46,213 nt of DNA from Clostridiales bacterium (GTDB lineage Bacteria > Bacillota > Clostridia > Christensenellales > CAG-138). Position numbers and translations under genes: made by a program. The notes beneath the pieces are model-generated. The model was not told where the DNA came from. It worked only from the letters and a program-made list of their open reading frames with translations, and did not search any database. Below, in pieces: positions 1 through 8,834 of the stretch; position 1 is the first letter of the stretch; every line of letters begins with the position of its first letter. The stretch covers positions 1 through 46,213 of the forward strand of contig DUPG01000002.1 in the NCBI GenBank assembly GCA_012838425.1, read 5' to 3'.

Positions 1-128
1 AAACCCTAACGGGCATGAAATAATTAGCTTGCGCGAATAATGGAATACTGCGCTTCGGGAAACACTATTTTGCGTTTCTAATTTTGTGCTTTTCTGTGTT
101 TTTCGCGCCGACTCCACATTCCGCACTG
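1..128. other. Left-edge intergenic stretch with partial micro-hairpin repeats
   Basis: No gene is supported here. It holds a CCC-TAAC-GGG micro-hairpin (4-13) followed by ATGAAAT (15-21). That spacer word recurs in the hairpin arrays at 26341-26446 and 29960-30012, so this is probably the end of another such array cut by the window edge. Confidence 0.4.
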
Positions 129-152
129 AAAAAGGGGCTTTCGCCCCCTTTT
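129..152 (-). terminator. Intrinsic terminator of pckA
   Basis: Read on the minus strand, a G/C-rich stem (GGGGGC pairing with GCCCC across a GAAA-type loop) is followed by a run of five T, 14 nt past the pckA stop codon. A run of A on the other side means it could also stop transcription on the plus strand. Confidence 0.85.
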
Positions 153-165
153 ATATCATCTTATA

Positions 166-1740
166 TCAGCCCTTCGGACCTGCGTCAATAATATGCTTTG
201 GCATATTGTTATACTTCTTGAAGTTCTCAACGAAGCGAGTGGCTAATTCTTTAGCTGTTTTATCGTATTCGCTCTTGTCTGCCCACATCTCGCGCGGACT
301 CAGCACTTCATTAGGAACGCCGTTCACAGCCTTGGGAACCAATACATTGAATACGGGGTCAAGCTCAAATTCGCCATTTTCAAGCTCGCCGCTCAACGCC
401 GCAGTTACCATTGCGCGCGTATGCTTAATGCTTATGCGCTTGCCGACGCCGTACTTGCCGCCCGACCAGCCCGTGTTGATAAGATAAACTCTTGCGTTGT
501 GCTTCTCTATGCGCTCGCCCAGCATCTCAGCGTAAATCGAGGGATGCAAAGGCAGGAAGGGCGCACCGAAGCAGGTTGAGAAAGTAGTCTGCGGCTCGAC
601 AATTCCGCGCTCCGTACCGGCCAGCTTGCTCGTGTAGCCTGATACGAAGTGGTACATAGCCATGTTCTTATCAAGCTTTGAGATGGGAGGAAGCACGCCG
701 AAAGCGTCAGCAGTCAGGAAAATAACCGTGTCTGGATGACCGCCCACACCGGGAATCACGCAGTTCGATATGTATTCAACGGGATATGCGGCTCTGGTGT
801 TCTCTGTAATCGACTTGTCGCTGTAATCAAGCGCGCGTGTGTCGTCGTTCATTATAACATTTTCTACTAATGTACCGAACTTGATTGCGTTGTATATGTC
901 GGGCTCATTCTCCTTTGAAAGGTTAATGCACTTTGCGTAGCAGCCGCCCTCAAAATTAAATACGCCGTCATCGCTCCAGCCATGCTCGTCGTCGCCGATA
1001 AGATTTCTGTTGGGGTCAGCCGAAAGCGTTGTCTTGCCCGTGCCTGATAGTCCGAAGAAAAGCGCAGTCTTTCCGTCGTGCCCGATATTTGCTGAGCAGT
1101 GCATCGGGAAAACGCCCTTCTTGGGCATAAGATAATTCATAACCGAGAATATGCTCTTCTTGATTTCGCCCGAATACTTGCTTGCAGCTATGAGCACCAT
1201 TTTCTTTTCAAAGTCTAATATAATTGCCGCGTCGGAATTCGTGCCGTCTAATTCAGGGTTAAGCGTAAGCCCCGGAGCGCAAATAACGGTAAATCCGGGA
1301 ACGAAGCCCTCTAACTCCTCAACAGTAGGACGAATAAATGCCTGTGTAGCAAACAAGCATGAGCTTGCGTATTCGCATATTACGCGAATGGGTAAGCTGA
1401 AACGCTTATCCGCGCCTGCGAAACCGTCAAACACATACAGCTCGCGGTTCTGCAAATAAGCAGTTATGCGGCGGAATATAGCGTCTGCCTTTTCGCGGCT
1501 TATAGGAACATTCACCTTGCCCCAGTCAATTTCATTATGAACATCGGGCGTATCTACAACGAAGCGGTCGTTAGGTGAACGCCCTGTGTATTTGCCGGTC
1601 TTAATAACTAATGCGCCAGTTTGTGATAGCTTGCCTTCGCCGTTTCTTATAGCGTGTTCTACGAGTTCTGCGGGACTTGGATTCTTGATAATCTGCTTGC
1701 TTGTGAAAATGCCGAGCTTTTCTAATTGACCCTTAATCAT
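166..1740 (-). CDS. pckA: Phosphoenolpyruvate carboxykinase (ATP)
   Basis: 524 residues, the usual length for the ATP-dependent family. The enzyme interconverts oxaloacetate + ATP with phosphoenolpyruvate + CO2 + ADP in the cytosol. It serves gluconeogenesis, or in fermenters may run in the carboxylating direction. The kinase P-loop [11 protein letters not shown] lies near residue 230 and is followed at once by the metal/nucleotide motif [15 protein letters not shown] near the N-terminus is the substrate-binding signature. The start is the ATG at 1740: GGAGG lies 6 nt upstream, whereas a TTG four codons earlier falls inside that ribosome binding site. It is monocistronic, with a consensus promoter at 1786-1814 and a terminator at 129-152. 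The direction of flux in this organism is not visible from sequence. Confidence 0.97.
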   Translation of the reverse strand: MIKGQLEKLGIFTSKQIIKNPSPAELVEHAIRNGEGKLSQTGALVIKTGKYTGRSPNDRFVVDTPDVHNEIDWGKVNVPISREKADAIFRRITAYLQNRELYVFDGFAGADKRFSLPIRVICEYASSCLFATQAFIRPTVEELEGFVPGFTVICAPGLTLNPELDGTNSDAAIILDFEKKMVLIAASKYSGEIKKSIFSVMNYLMPKKGVFPMHCSANIGHDGKTALFFGLSGTGKTTLSADPNRNLIGDDEHGWSDDGVFNFEGGCYAKCINLSKENEPDIYNAIKFGTLVENVIMNDDTRALDYSDKSITENTRAAYPVEYISNCVIPGVGGHPDTVIFLTADAFGVLPPISKLDKNMAMYHFVSGYTSKLAGTERGIVEPQTTFSTCFGAPFLPLHPSIYAEMLGERIEKHNARVYLINTGWSGGKYGVGKRISIKHTRAMVTAALSGELENGEFELDPVFNVLVPKAVNGVPNEVLSPREMWADKSEYDKTAKELATRFVENFKKYNNMPKHIIDAGPKG

Positions 1741-1785
1741 TTTTTCCTCCAAAGTTTATATTGCAGCGCCGATAGGCTCAAGTTG

Positions 1786-1814
1786 ATTATATCCTTTATT
1801 CAATATTATTTCAA
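1786..1814 (-). promoter_or_regulatory. Sigma-A promoter of pckA
   Basis: Minus strand: TTGAAA (1814-1809), 17-nt spacer, TATAAT (1791-1786). Predicted transcription start is near 1779, giving a leader of about 39 nt. Confidence 0.8.
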
Positions 1815-1965
1815 TGAGCCTTTCCAAATATACTAAATATTATTAGATGAAAGGAATTTAGGATATTTCGATTTTCTCCGGCTGTGAATCTGTAATATTG
1901 CGTAAGCAGGTGTGCGTTTTGCGCTTACAAGCAAGTGCAGCATTTCTATTCTTGAAAAGCCAAAT

Positions 1966-1986
1966 AAAAAGGGGCTTTCACCCCTC
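1966..1986 (-). terminator. Intrinsic terminator of the giant repeat protein gene
   Basis: Minus strand hairpin AGGGG-TGAAAG-CCCCT followed by TTTT, about 22 nt beyond the stop codon of the surface protein gene. Confidence 0.8.
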
Positions 1987-2008
1987 ATTGAGCCTGCGTA
2001 AACGCTTA

Positions 2009-5000
2009 TTAGTCGCCTATCCAGTCAACCTCGCCTATTGCGTAGCGCAAAAGGTGCGATACATCGCCTGTGTTCTTGTTCCTGTCGCCATTTGTGTCAA
2101 ACAGCTTCAACTGCGCGTCGTTAAGCTTGATTTTGCCTACCAAGTGGCGCAGCATAAGCGTCGCGTCGCCTGTGTTTACATTGGAGTCCATATTCACATC
2201 GCCCACTCTGCCGTCCTTGGGAACGCGCTCAAACAGCAGTATTTCAGAGAACTCCTCATTGTCTGCGGCAGCATTGCCCAAATCGTCGCAATACAGATAT
2301 TTATTGCTCACATAGTCAAAGAATACGCTGAAATCTTGATCCTCAACATTCTGATACACGAAATACCCTGCGTTGAATATATCGGGTGTAGTGATATACG
2401 AGTTATTCGCAACAGCCAAGAACTCCGAATTCGCCACATTGCGCAGGTTGAAGCCCTTGTAATTGTCGCCGTATATGAATCTGAACGCCGACAGCTGCTC
2501 ATTCACATTATCGTAGAAGTACAGCTTATCGTCTATTATATCTACGGGAATTGTGGAAATTCTGCCTTCCTTATATGTAAGCGCATACGATACGCCGCTT
2601 TTCTGCGCGACAATATAGTAGTTCTTGCCCGTTTCGGGAGTATGCACCCTGATATAGTCCGCTGAAATTCTGATATGCTTATAAACAGATATTTCACAGG
2701 CGTTTTGAATATTAGAGGTCTTAAAATACCCTTCATCATCAAAGCTCAAATACACATCGCGCTTTGCGTTGTATAGGTAGCTTTTGCCGCTTGTACTTAC
2801 CAAATCGAACGAATCCGCGTACAGCGGGAACACATCCTGCATCTGCACATACCCGTCGCTCGCCGTTAAATATTGACCGGTTATTATGCTTGCCAATCTG
2901 AAACCGTCATTGCCCTTGTTGGCTACGAAAATCACTTCTTCAAGATTGCCCTGCTCGTTTTGAGGCACTATGCCTCTGCGATCAACCTTTATCTCTATTC
3001 CCCATAGCCCGTTGCCCGATAATCTGTCTAACACGCTTAGCGCAAAATGCTCGCCCTTCGCGTTCTTAACAGCAAATATGTAGTGCTCGCCGGCTTTTAT
3101 AGTGTCCGCTTCTACGAATCTCAAGGGCTGCTGCGTAGGGGTTACGACTGTTGTTCTGTAAACCGCTATTACTGTCAAGTCGCTTGTAACATATGAGAAA
3201 TCGCAGCTCCAGAAAGCGAATACGCAGCCCTCCCTTTGCGGAGGCTCGGGCGCTATTGCGGATTGCCCATGCTTAACCTTCTGTGAGCTGAGTATATAGT
3301 AGTCGATATCCACGAACACGACTGAATATACCTTCAAATCATACATAGCCGCGACAGTCATATTAGAAAGCACGCAGGAAATGTCCTTATCCCAGCCAAT
3401 GAAGTCATAGCCGTAGTGCTCAGGCGGTATTGGCGGCTCGGCTACAACGTCTCCATGCTCTACATATACCTTGCCTATTACGGTTTCATAGTCCCAATCT
3501 ACGAATGTAACCGTGTGTATGAGCTTGCGCCAATATGCGAAGAACTCAACATCGCCGTAACTGCCTGAGGGTATCTCCCTGATAGGTATGCCGCTCAATT
3601 CGGGATTGTCATACCAGCCAACAAACACATGCCCCTCCATTGTGGGACGCGGCAATGTAACAGTTTCGCTCTCTATCGTGTATGTTGTCGGGTATTCGGC
3701 AGGCATAATTCCGTCATATACATGGTAGATAATCTTATATACGGTGGGTGTCCATGTAGCGTAGAATGTGTAATTGCCCACAGAGCCGGTTGTAATCTTA
3801 TCAAATATCGTGCCTGTTTCGTTCATATAACGCCAGCATACGAAATCATATGCTGTGCGCGTTGGTATGGGAAGGTAAATGGTCGGGCTTTCTATGGTGT
3901 AGGTCGTGGGAGCGCCGTCGGGCAGCGTTCCGCCGTTAAGTATGTATGTAATAGTATAGATTTTGGGAGTCCACTTCGCATAGAAAGTACGGTCGCCAAT
4001 AGAGTTAGGCGCAATCATGGTTATAGGATTGCCGCTGAACTCGGGCGTGTCATACCAGCCCGAAAAGTCGTAGCCCACTCTTGCGGCTATGGGAAGCGTT
4101 ACCCCTCCGCTCTCTATGGTGTATGTCTTGGGTGCGTCGGAGGGAATTATGCCGTTGTTTGCCACATAAGTAATCGTATAAACCTCAACGGTCCATTTGG
4201 CATAAAGCGTAATGTCGCCCGTTGTGCCCTGTGTAATCTGTGCTATGGGGTTACCTGTGTATTGGGGATTGCTATACCAGCCTGAGAATATATACCCTCG
4301 CTTTGTGGTTGAAGGAATCGCGAAGGTAGGCGTTTCGATAGTATAGCTTGTTACGAAGCTCGGCAGGTACATTCCGCCGTTTGTAACATAGGTTATCTTA
4401 TAAACTATGGGAGTCCATGAAGCGTAGAAAAATTTATCGCCGTATGAGCCCGCGGCAATCTTGGTTACCGCATTTCCTGCAAGCTGAGGATTGTCATACC
4501 AGCCGGAAAACTCATAGCCAAGCCTTGCAGGTATGGGCAATATAATATCAGGACTCTCAATAGTATAGCTCTCAGGAGCGTTTATGGGATTCACTCCGCC
4601 CCGCAAATCGTATTGAATTATATAGCTTATCGCTGTCCACTTAGCATACAGCGTCAAATCGCCCGTCGTGCCTTTTTTGATTTGCGTTATCGCTTCGCCT
4701 GTGAAGTCAGCGTTATTATACCAGCCCGCGAAATCATAGCCTGCTTTTGTGGGTATGGGCAGCGCAAAGCTTGAATCAATATTGTAGCCTGTGGGTGCGT
4801 CTATGGGATTTATGCCGCCATTGAGATTGTAAGTTATAGTGTATTGAATGTACTCCCATGCCGCGTAAAATGACTTATGCCCCGTTGAGCCTGTGGGGAT
4901 ATATGTTACCTTATCGCCTAACAGATTCGCGTTCGTGTACCAGCCCGTAAACGCATAGCCATGCTTAGTGGGCTGGGGCAGGTATATAATGGGGCTTTCT

Positions 5001-6868
5001 ATGTTGTATGTGGTAATAGTGCCTAAGGGAAGGGTTCCGCCATTCGTGTAGTAGGTTATCTGATAGTTTATTACCTCCCATTTGGCGTAGAAAACCTTGT
5101 TGCCCGTAGTGCCCTTAACAATGCTTGCAACGGGCGCGCCTTCAAATTGCGGGCTTTCGTACCAGCCTGCGAAAGCATAGCCCGGCCTTTCGGGAACAGG
5201 CAGCGCGAAGGTTTCGCTCTCTATTGTGTAGGTGGATATTGGCGGCGCTGTGAACTGCCCGCCATTGAGGTTATATGTTATCGTATAGTTGATTTTATTC
5301 CATTTTGCGTAGAAAACTCTGTTGCCATAAGAGCCCTTTTCAATTTTAGCTACGGGGGCGCCCGCAAGGTCCGCGTTCTCATACCAGCCGCCGAATGTAT
5401 AGCCGTTCTTAACAGGCACAGTCAGCGTGAATGTTTCGGTTTCTATCGTATATAGCGTCTTGGGCGTGACTTCGAACGCTCCGCCATTCAGATTATATGT
5501 TATCGAATAGACTATCGCGCTCCACTTGGCTTCAAATACCCTGTCGCCATAGCTCCCCGTAGCAATTTCGGCAAACAATGTACCGTTTTCGTACCAGCCG
5601 ACAAAGGCATAGCCCGTTTTTGCAGGAATGGGAAGTGAAAAAGTATCGCTTTCAATGGTGTATTCGGTGGGATAGCTTGCGGGCAGCTCTCCGCCATTTA
5701 CAACATAAGTAATCGAATATACTACAAGCTCCCAAGCCGAATGAACATCTAAGTCGTTCGTTATGTTAGAGAAATCCTCTATCCAGCCTGCGAATGTATA
5801 GCCGATATGCTCGGGCGGCTGCGGTGCTGTGGCGGAAAAGCCCATTTCAACCCTCTGCTCTGAAATCACATTGTCGTACTTATCTAAGAATCTTACCGTA
5901 AACGCCTTATACCTTGCGTAAACCCTGCAGCTTGCGGTAAATCCGCCGTCGTTCGTGGTTACCGTTATAATTGCGTCTCCGCGCGAAACGGCGGTTATTA
6001 CACCGTCAACAACCGTGCAAACTTCGTCATTATCGCTTGACCATGTAACAGATTTGTCTGTCGCGTCCTCAGGGGCGACTATTGCTGTAAGCGTGAATGT
6101 ATCGCCGATAACGAGTGTTATTTCGGAATGGCTAAGCGCAATCCCCGTAACAGGCACGGCAGGCTGAGGCGTTTCAGCCGGCTCGGGTGATTGCGTGGGC
6201 GCTTCAGTCGGCTGCTCAGTCGGTTCCTCTGTTGGTTCTTCAGTCGGTTCATCTGATTCCGTCGGCTCGGGCGTATAGTCGCTTTCCGTGGGCGCAGGTG
6301 TTTCGTCTTCGTTTGTTGAAGCTATATTGCTCAACGCAATGCTGTCCGGCTTGTAATAAGCGTATATCGGAATAGCGGAAAGCATAGCCCTGTCCGCAGG
6401 TGTAAAGCATCTGTGAAATGCGTCAAGCTCGATATTTACGGGTGTATTGTCGCTGAAAAACATTACCCTGCCGTCGCTTTTAATTTCAACGGTCAGGGCG
6501 TTGCTTTCATCTTGTGTCAAAAGCAGGTTGCCCGCGTGGACGGTCATGTAGGCGTTATCATATTCGGAATACAGCTTGTTGGTGTCGGTTAAAGTCCAGA
6601 ACAGCGCAGCTGTATAGGTTTTATCGAAGCTGATCTTTTTTATGCCCTGCGCAATCTCAACAGCCCTAAGCCCTCCGCCTACGGAAACAATGCGGTTCGA
6701 TATTGCCAGTCCGTTCGCAGCTAATGCTATTTTAACATCATTTCTTGCCTTTGCTTCATGATATAGATATGCTTCACAATCAAGCGTTGAAGCATTCGCA
6801 ATGGGTATTGCCTGCGCAAGCATCAGTATTATCAATCCGAATGAAAGCCACCTGTATAGCCTGTTCAT
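2009..6868 (-). CDS. Giant secreted InlB-repeat protein with Big_2 and dockerin domains
   Basis: 1,619 residues. Order of parts: signal peptide (1-27, hydrophobic core then ANA-S); a unique N-terminal domain; a Pro/Thr/Glu linker (about 190-235); a bacterial Ig-like Big_2 domain (about 236-320, SVTWSSDN core); one short repeat; ten long repeats of about 70-74 residues (about 383-1117, each YxITYxxNGG ... GYxFxGWY ... FYAKW, the InlB B-repeat/Flg_new type); two more short repeats; a C-terminal domain of about 310 residues that I do not recognise; and a dockerin type I pair at 1555-1619 (GDVNMDSNVNTGDATL, then DTNGDRNKNTGD). There is no LPXTG motif, so it is probably exported and held by a cohesin partner. 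It is transcribed alone from a perfect promoter (6989-7017) with a leader of over 110 nt. Its role is unknown; adhesion or complex assembly is inferred. Confidence 0.9.
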   Translation of the reverse strand: MNRLYRWLSFGLIILMLAQAIPIANASTLDCEAYLYHEAKARNDVKIALAANGLAISNRIVSVGGGLRAVEIAQGIKKISFDKTYTAALFWTLTDTNKLYSEYDNAYMTVHAGNLLLTQDESNALTVEIKSDGRVMFFSDNTPVNIELDAFHRCFTPADRAMLSAIPIYAYYKPDSIALSNIASTNEDETPAPTESDYTPEPTESDEPTEEPTEEPTEQPTEAPTQSPEPAETPQPAVPVTGIALSHSEITLVIGDTFTLTAIVAPEDATDKSVTWSSDNDEVCTVVDGVITAVSRGDAIITVTTNDGGFTASCRVYARYKAFTVRFLDKYDNVISEQRVEMGFSATAPQPPEHIGYTFAGWIEDFSNITNDLDVHSAWELVVYSITYVVNGGELPASYPTEYTIESDTFSLPIPAKTGYAFVGWYENGTLFAEIATGSYGDRVFEAKWSAIVYSITYNLNGGAFEVTPKTLYTIETETFTLTVPVKNGYTFGGWYENADLAGAPVAKIEKGSYGNRVFYAKWNKINYTITYNLNGGQFTAPPISTYTIESETFALPVPERPGYAFAGWYESPQFEGAPVASIVKGTTGNKVFYAKWEVINYQITYYTNGGTLPLGTITTYNIESPIIYLPQPTKHGYAFTGWYTNANLLGDKVTYIPTGSTGHKSFYAAWEYIQYTITYNLNGGINPIDAPTGYNIDSSFALPIPTKAGYDFAGWYNNADFTGEAITQIKKGTTGDLTLYAKWTAISYIIQYDLRGGVNPINAPESYTIESPDIILPIPARLGYEFSGWYDNPQLAGNAVTKIAAGSYGDKFFYASWTPIVYKITYVTNGGMYLPSFVTSYTIETPTFAIPSTTKRGYIFSGWYSNPQYTGNPIAQITQGTTGDITLYAKWTVEVYTITYVANNGIIPSDAPKTYTIESGGVTLPIAARVGYDFSGWYDTPEFSGNPITMIAPNSIGDRTFYAKWTPKIYTITYILNGGTLPDGAPTTYTIESPTIYLPIPTRTAYDFVCWRYMNETGTIFDKITTGSVGNYTFYATWTPTVYKIIYHVYDGIMPAEYPTTYTIESETVTLPRPTMEGHVFVGWYDNPELSGIPIREIPSGSYGDVEFFAYWRKLIHTVTFVDWDYETVIGKVYVEHGDVVAEPPIPPEHYGYDFIGWDKDISCVLSNMTVAAMYDLKVYSVVFVDIDYYILSSQKVKHGQSAIAPEPPQREGCVFAFWSCDFSYVTSDLTVIAVYRTTVVTPTQQPLRFVEADTIKAGEHYIFAVKNAKGEHFALSVLDRLSGNGLWGIEIKVDRRGIVPQNEQGNLEEVIFVANKGNDGFRLASIITGQYLTASDGYVQMQDVFPLYADSFDLVSTSGKSYLYNAKRDVYLSFDDEGYFKTSNIQNACEISVYKHIRISADYIRVHTPETGKNYYIVAQKSGVSYALTYKEGRISTIPVDIIDDKLYFYDNVNEQLSAFRFIYGDNYKGFNLRNVANSEFLAVANNSYITTPDIFNAGYFVYQNVEDQDFSVFFDYVSNKYLYCDDLGNAAADNEEFSEILLFERVPKDGRVGDVNMDSNVNTGDATLMLRHLVGKIKLNDAQLKLFDTNGDRNKNTGDVSHLLRYAIGEVDWIGD

Positions 6869-6988
6869 TAAACCTTGCCGACCGCCTTTCCTTGGATATC
6901 GAAAACATACGCAAGCGGTAATTCCACACTGTCAGCAACCGCTATGCAGAAAACTCCTATATAATAAAGGTATATTTCACTATTTTAG

Positions 6989-7017
6989 ATTATATTTACA
7001 TTGAAAAGAATTGTCAA
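6989..7017 (-). promoter_or_regulatory. Perfect-consensus sigma-A promoter of the giant repeat protein
   Basis: Minus strand TTGACA (7017-7012), 17-nt spacer, TATAAT (6994-6989). The predicted start near 6982 leaves a leader of about 113 nt before the ATG at 6868. No known riboswitch pattern is visible in that leader. Confidence 0.85.
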
Positions 7018-7148
7018 CAATCTTCATCAACGCATATTAAAAAAGCAAAGAACACCGGTTAAATTATTAAAAAAAGTACACTTCTAAATTGCCTCTCAAT
7101 TATTAAAAGCTGATTTTTCCTACAGTCTAAAAAAATACCTTATTCGCA
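7018..7148. other. AT-rich divergent spacer between the giant repeat protein promoter and sigG
   Basis: With the adjoining promoters and leader this makes a gene-free stretch of 341 bases (6869-7209). Apart from the sigma-A promoter to its left and the sigma-F-like promoter at 7149-7177, I see only A/T-rich sequence and no RNA gene. Confidence 0.5.
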
Positions 7149-7177
7149 GGATAAGCCAAGGCGGTTGCGGCAATCAT
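7149..7177 (+). promoter_or_regulatory. Sigma-F-like promoter of sigG
   Basis: GGATA (7149-7153), a 15-nt spacer, then GGCAATCAT (7169-7177). This fits the forespore sigma-F pattern as known from Bacillus (GYATA, about 15 nt, GGnnAnnnT) with one mismatch in the -35. The start codon lies 33 nt beyond the -10 box, giving a leader of about 26 nt. In Bacillus, sigG is switched on by sigma-F. Confidence 0.5.
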
Positions 7178-7209
7178 AAGCACATAAAACTCATGCTGCG
7201 GAGGGTACA

Positions 7210-7989
7210 ATGGCGTTGAACAAGGTTGAGATTTGCGGAATAGACACTTCGAAATTGCCCATGCTGACAACCGAGCAAAGCATAGAGCTTATGCAGAGAG
7301 TAAAGGAAGGCGATGAAGAAGCCCGCGAGGAGTTTATTATCGGAAATCTTAGACTTGTTCTGAGTGTTATACAGCGATTTTCGGGGCGCGGCGAAACTAT
7401 GGACGACCTGTTTCAAGTCGGCTGCATAGGTCTTATCAAGGCAATAGACAATTTCGATCTGAAGCATGGCGTGCGCTTCTCAACATACGCCGTTCCAATG
7501 ATAATAGGCGAGGTGCGCAGGCATTTGCGCGATTCAAGCGCCATTCGTGTTAGCCGTTCATTGCGCGATACTGCATACAAGGCGTTGCAGGCAAGGGCAA
7601 AGCTTATGGAGGACAATATGTGCGAGCCCAAAATGTCTGATATAGCGAAGGAGCTTGGCATAACCGAAAGCGAGGTGGTTTTCGCGATAGCTTCGATAGC
7701 CGACCCTATTTCGCTTTTTGAGCCCATATATCACGACGACGGCGATGCCATATATGTTTGCGACCAAGTAAAAGACGAGAGCTTTACCGATGAAACATGG
7801 CTGAATTCAGTTGCGATAGAAAAGGGCTTGGAGAATCTCACCGAACGCGAAAGACGCATAATAAAACTGCGCTTCTTTGATAACAAAACGCAAATGGAGG
7901 TAGCTTCGGAGATAGGCATATCTCAAGCGCAGGTCTCACGCCTTGAAAAAAACGCGCTTAGGCAAATGCGGAAGTATGTGAAGAGCTGA
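7210..7989 (+). CDS. sigG: RNA polymerase sporulation sigma factor SigG
   Basis: 259 residues. The N-terminus NKVEICGIDTSKLP is diagnostic of sigma-G, the late forespore sigma factor, rather than sigma-F or sigma-B. Region 2 follows (NLRLVLSVIQRF, DDLFQVGCIGLIKAIDNFD, RFSTYAVPMIIGEVRR), then region 3, then the region 4 helix-turn-helix TQMEVASEIGISQAQVSRLE. GGAGGG lies 4 nt before the ATG. In many Clostridia and Bacilli, sigG sits directly after spoIIGA-sigE. Here those genes are not adjacent: upstream is a divergent surface protein and downstream the purine operon. It is therefore a single-gene unit, apparently driven by the sigma-F-like promoter at 7149-7177. Confidence 0.96.
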   Translation: MALNKVEICGIDTSKLPMLTTEQSIELMQRVKEGDEEAREEFIIGNLRLVLSVIQRFSGRGETMDDLFQVGCIGLIKAIDNFDLKHGVRFSTYAVPMIIGEVRRHLRDSSAIRVSRSLRDTAYKALQARAKLMEDNMCEPKMSDIAKELGITESEVVFAIASIADPISLFEPIYHDDGDAIYVCDQVKDESFTDETWLNSVAIEKGLENLTERERRIIKLRFFDNKTQMEVASEIGISQAQVSRLEKNALRQMRKYVKS

Positions 7990-8263
7990 ATTGTTCGCAT
8001 AGCGAACAGCTAAATTCGCTTACGCGAGCTAAATTTCGCGTAAACGCAAAGCTAATTGATTTTTTGTGTTCTTTTGCTTTTTTCTTCTCAAGAAAAGAAG
8101 CGGGGCATGCGGCAAAGCCCAAAGCATTACCATGTCAAGCTAATAACATATAGTCTTATAGATATTTAACTGCAATAAATCGCTTCGTATTTTTTATAAT
8201 CGCTTATATATGAGCTTTTCCGAAATATACGCTCAAATCCGCTCAAAACTTACCTGTTTTTGC
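7990..8263. repeat. Intergenic spacer with AGCTAAAT-class micro-hairpin array and a purine-rich hairpin repeat
   Basis: Three micro-hairpins follow sigG: TGTTCGC-ATA-GCGAACA (7992-8008, 7-bp perfect stem), TCGC-TTAC-GCGA (8016-8027) and GCGT-AA-ACGC (about 8038-8047). They are joined by AGCTAAAT (8008-8015), AGCTAAAT (8027-8034) and AGCTAATT (8050-8057). The last hairpin precedes six T and may end sigG transcription. From 8066 to 8120 follows a second repeat type (a CTTCT/AGAAG arm pair, then GGGG, then GGC-AAA-GCC) that is shared with 20229-20284. No gene is supported in this stretch. Confidence 0.6.
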
Positions 8264-8292
8264 TTGAAAAAACATTACAACAATGATATTAT
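8264..8292 (+). promoter_or_regulatory. Sigma-A promoter of the pur operon
   Basis: TTGAAA (8264-8269), 17-nt spacer, TATTAT (8287-8292). The start would be near 8299, leaving a leader of about 34 nt, too short for a purine riboswitch. Confidence 0.75.
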
Positions 8293-8332
8293 AGAAGTGA
8301 TTTTTTATTCGAGGAGAGTCGAGGTAGAATAT

Positions 8333-8821
8333 ATGGCATTTAGCAAAAGAGTTGCGATAGTAATGGGCAGCAAATCTGATTTTGACATAATCGAAAAAGC
8401 GGTATCCGTGCTTGATTCATTCGGCGCGGAGCATGAGATTCACATATTATCCGCACACAGAACGCCTGATGAGGTAGCTGAGTTCGCGAAAGACGCTGTC
8501 GGCAATAATTTCGGCGTTATAATAGCCGCGGCAGGCAAGTCCGCCGCACTCCCGGGCGCAATTGCGGCATACACCACATTGCCCGTAATCGGCTTGCCCA
8601 TAAAATCGTCTTTTTTAGACGGGCTTGACTCGCTTTTATCCATGACGCAAATGCCCGCAGGCATACCCGTAGCGACGGTTGGTACGAATGCCGCCGAAAA
8701 CGCGGCGCTGCTGGCTGTTCAGATTATAGCGGTAGCCGACGCGAAAGCCAGGGTCGCTTTAGAAAAATACAAGGTTTCCATGCGTAAAAAGGTATTATCC
8801 GATAACGAATCTATAAAATAA
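8333..8821 (+). CDS. purE: PurE-type N5-carboxyaminoimidazole ribonucleotide mutase
   Basis: 162 residues. PurE forms 4-carboxy-AIR, step six of purine synthesis. Class I features: MGSKSD phosphate loop at the N-terminus, SAHRTP with the essential His, and a C-terminal [21 protein letters not shown]. The loop that normally reads AAHLPG in class I enzymes reads SAALPG here, so the conserved second His is Ala (DNA read at 8526-8573). Class I PurE uses N5-CAIR made by PurK, and no purK is in this operon. The start at 8333 has GAGGT 7 nt upstream; an in-frame ATG at 8210 lies upstream of the promoter and cannot be used. First gene of the operon. Confidence 0.93.
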   Translation: MAFSKRVAIVMGSKSDFDIIEKAVSVLDSFGAEHEIHILSAHRTPDEVAEFAKDAVGNNFGVIIAAAGKSAALPGAIAAYTTLPVIGLPIKSSFLDGLDSLLSMTQMPAGIPVATVGTNAAENAALLAVQIIAVADAKARVALEKYKVSMRKKVLSDNESIK

Positions 8822-8834
8822 TTTGGAGGGAATT

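Noticed and set aside
1898-2665. 255-residue open frame on the plus strand
   Set aside because: It is antisense to the C-terminal part of the giant repeat protein and has no ribosome binding site or recognisable motif.
3629-4285. 218-residue open frame on the plus strand
   Set aside because: It is an antisense shadow of the InlB-type repeats; its apparent internal similarity comes from the repeats.
2009-6868. LPXTG cell-wall anchor on the giant protein
   Set aside because: The C-terminus is a dockerin pair with no sorting motif, hydrophobic stretch or basic tail.
8213-8230. PurR box half-site (TTTTCCGAAATAT) upstream of purE
   Set aside because: Only one imperfect half is present and no inverted partner occurs at the expected distance.
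8293-8332. Purine (guanine) riboswitch before purE
   Set aside because: The promoter at 8264-8292 leaves only about 34 nt of leader, and no conserved purine-aptamer loops are visible.
8210-8332. N-terminal extension of PurE from an ATG at 8210
   Set aside because: It lies upstream of the promoter, lacks a ribosome binding site, and the residues do not resemble PurE.
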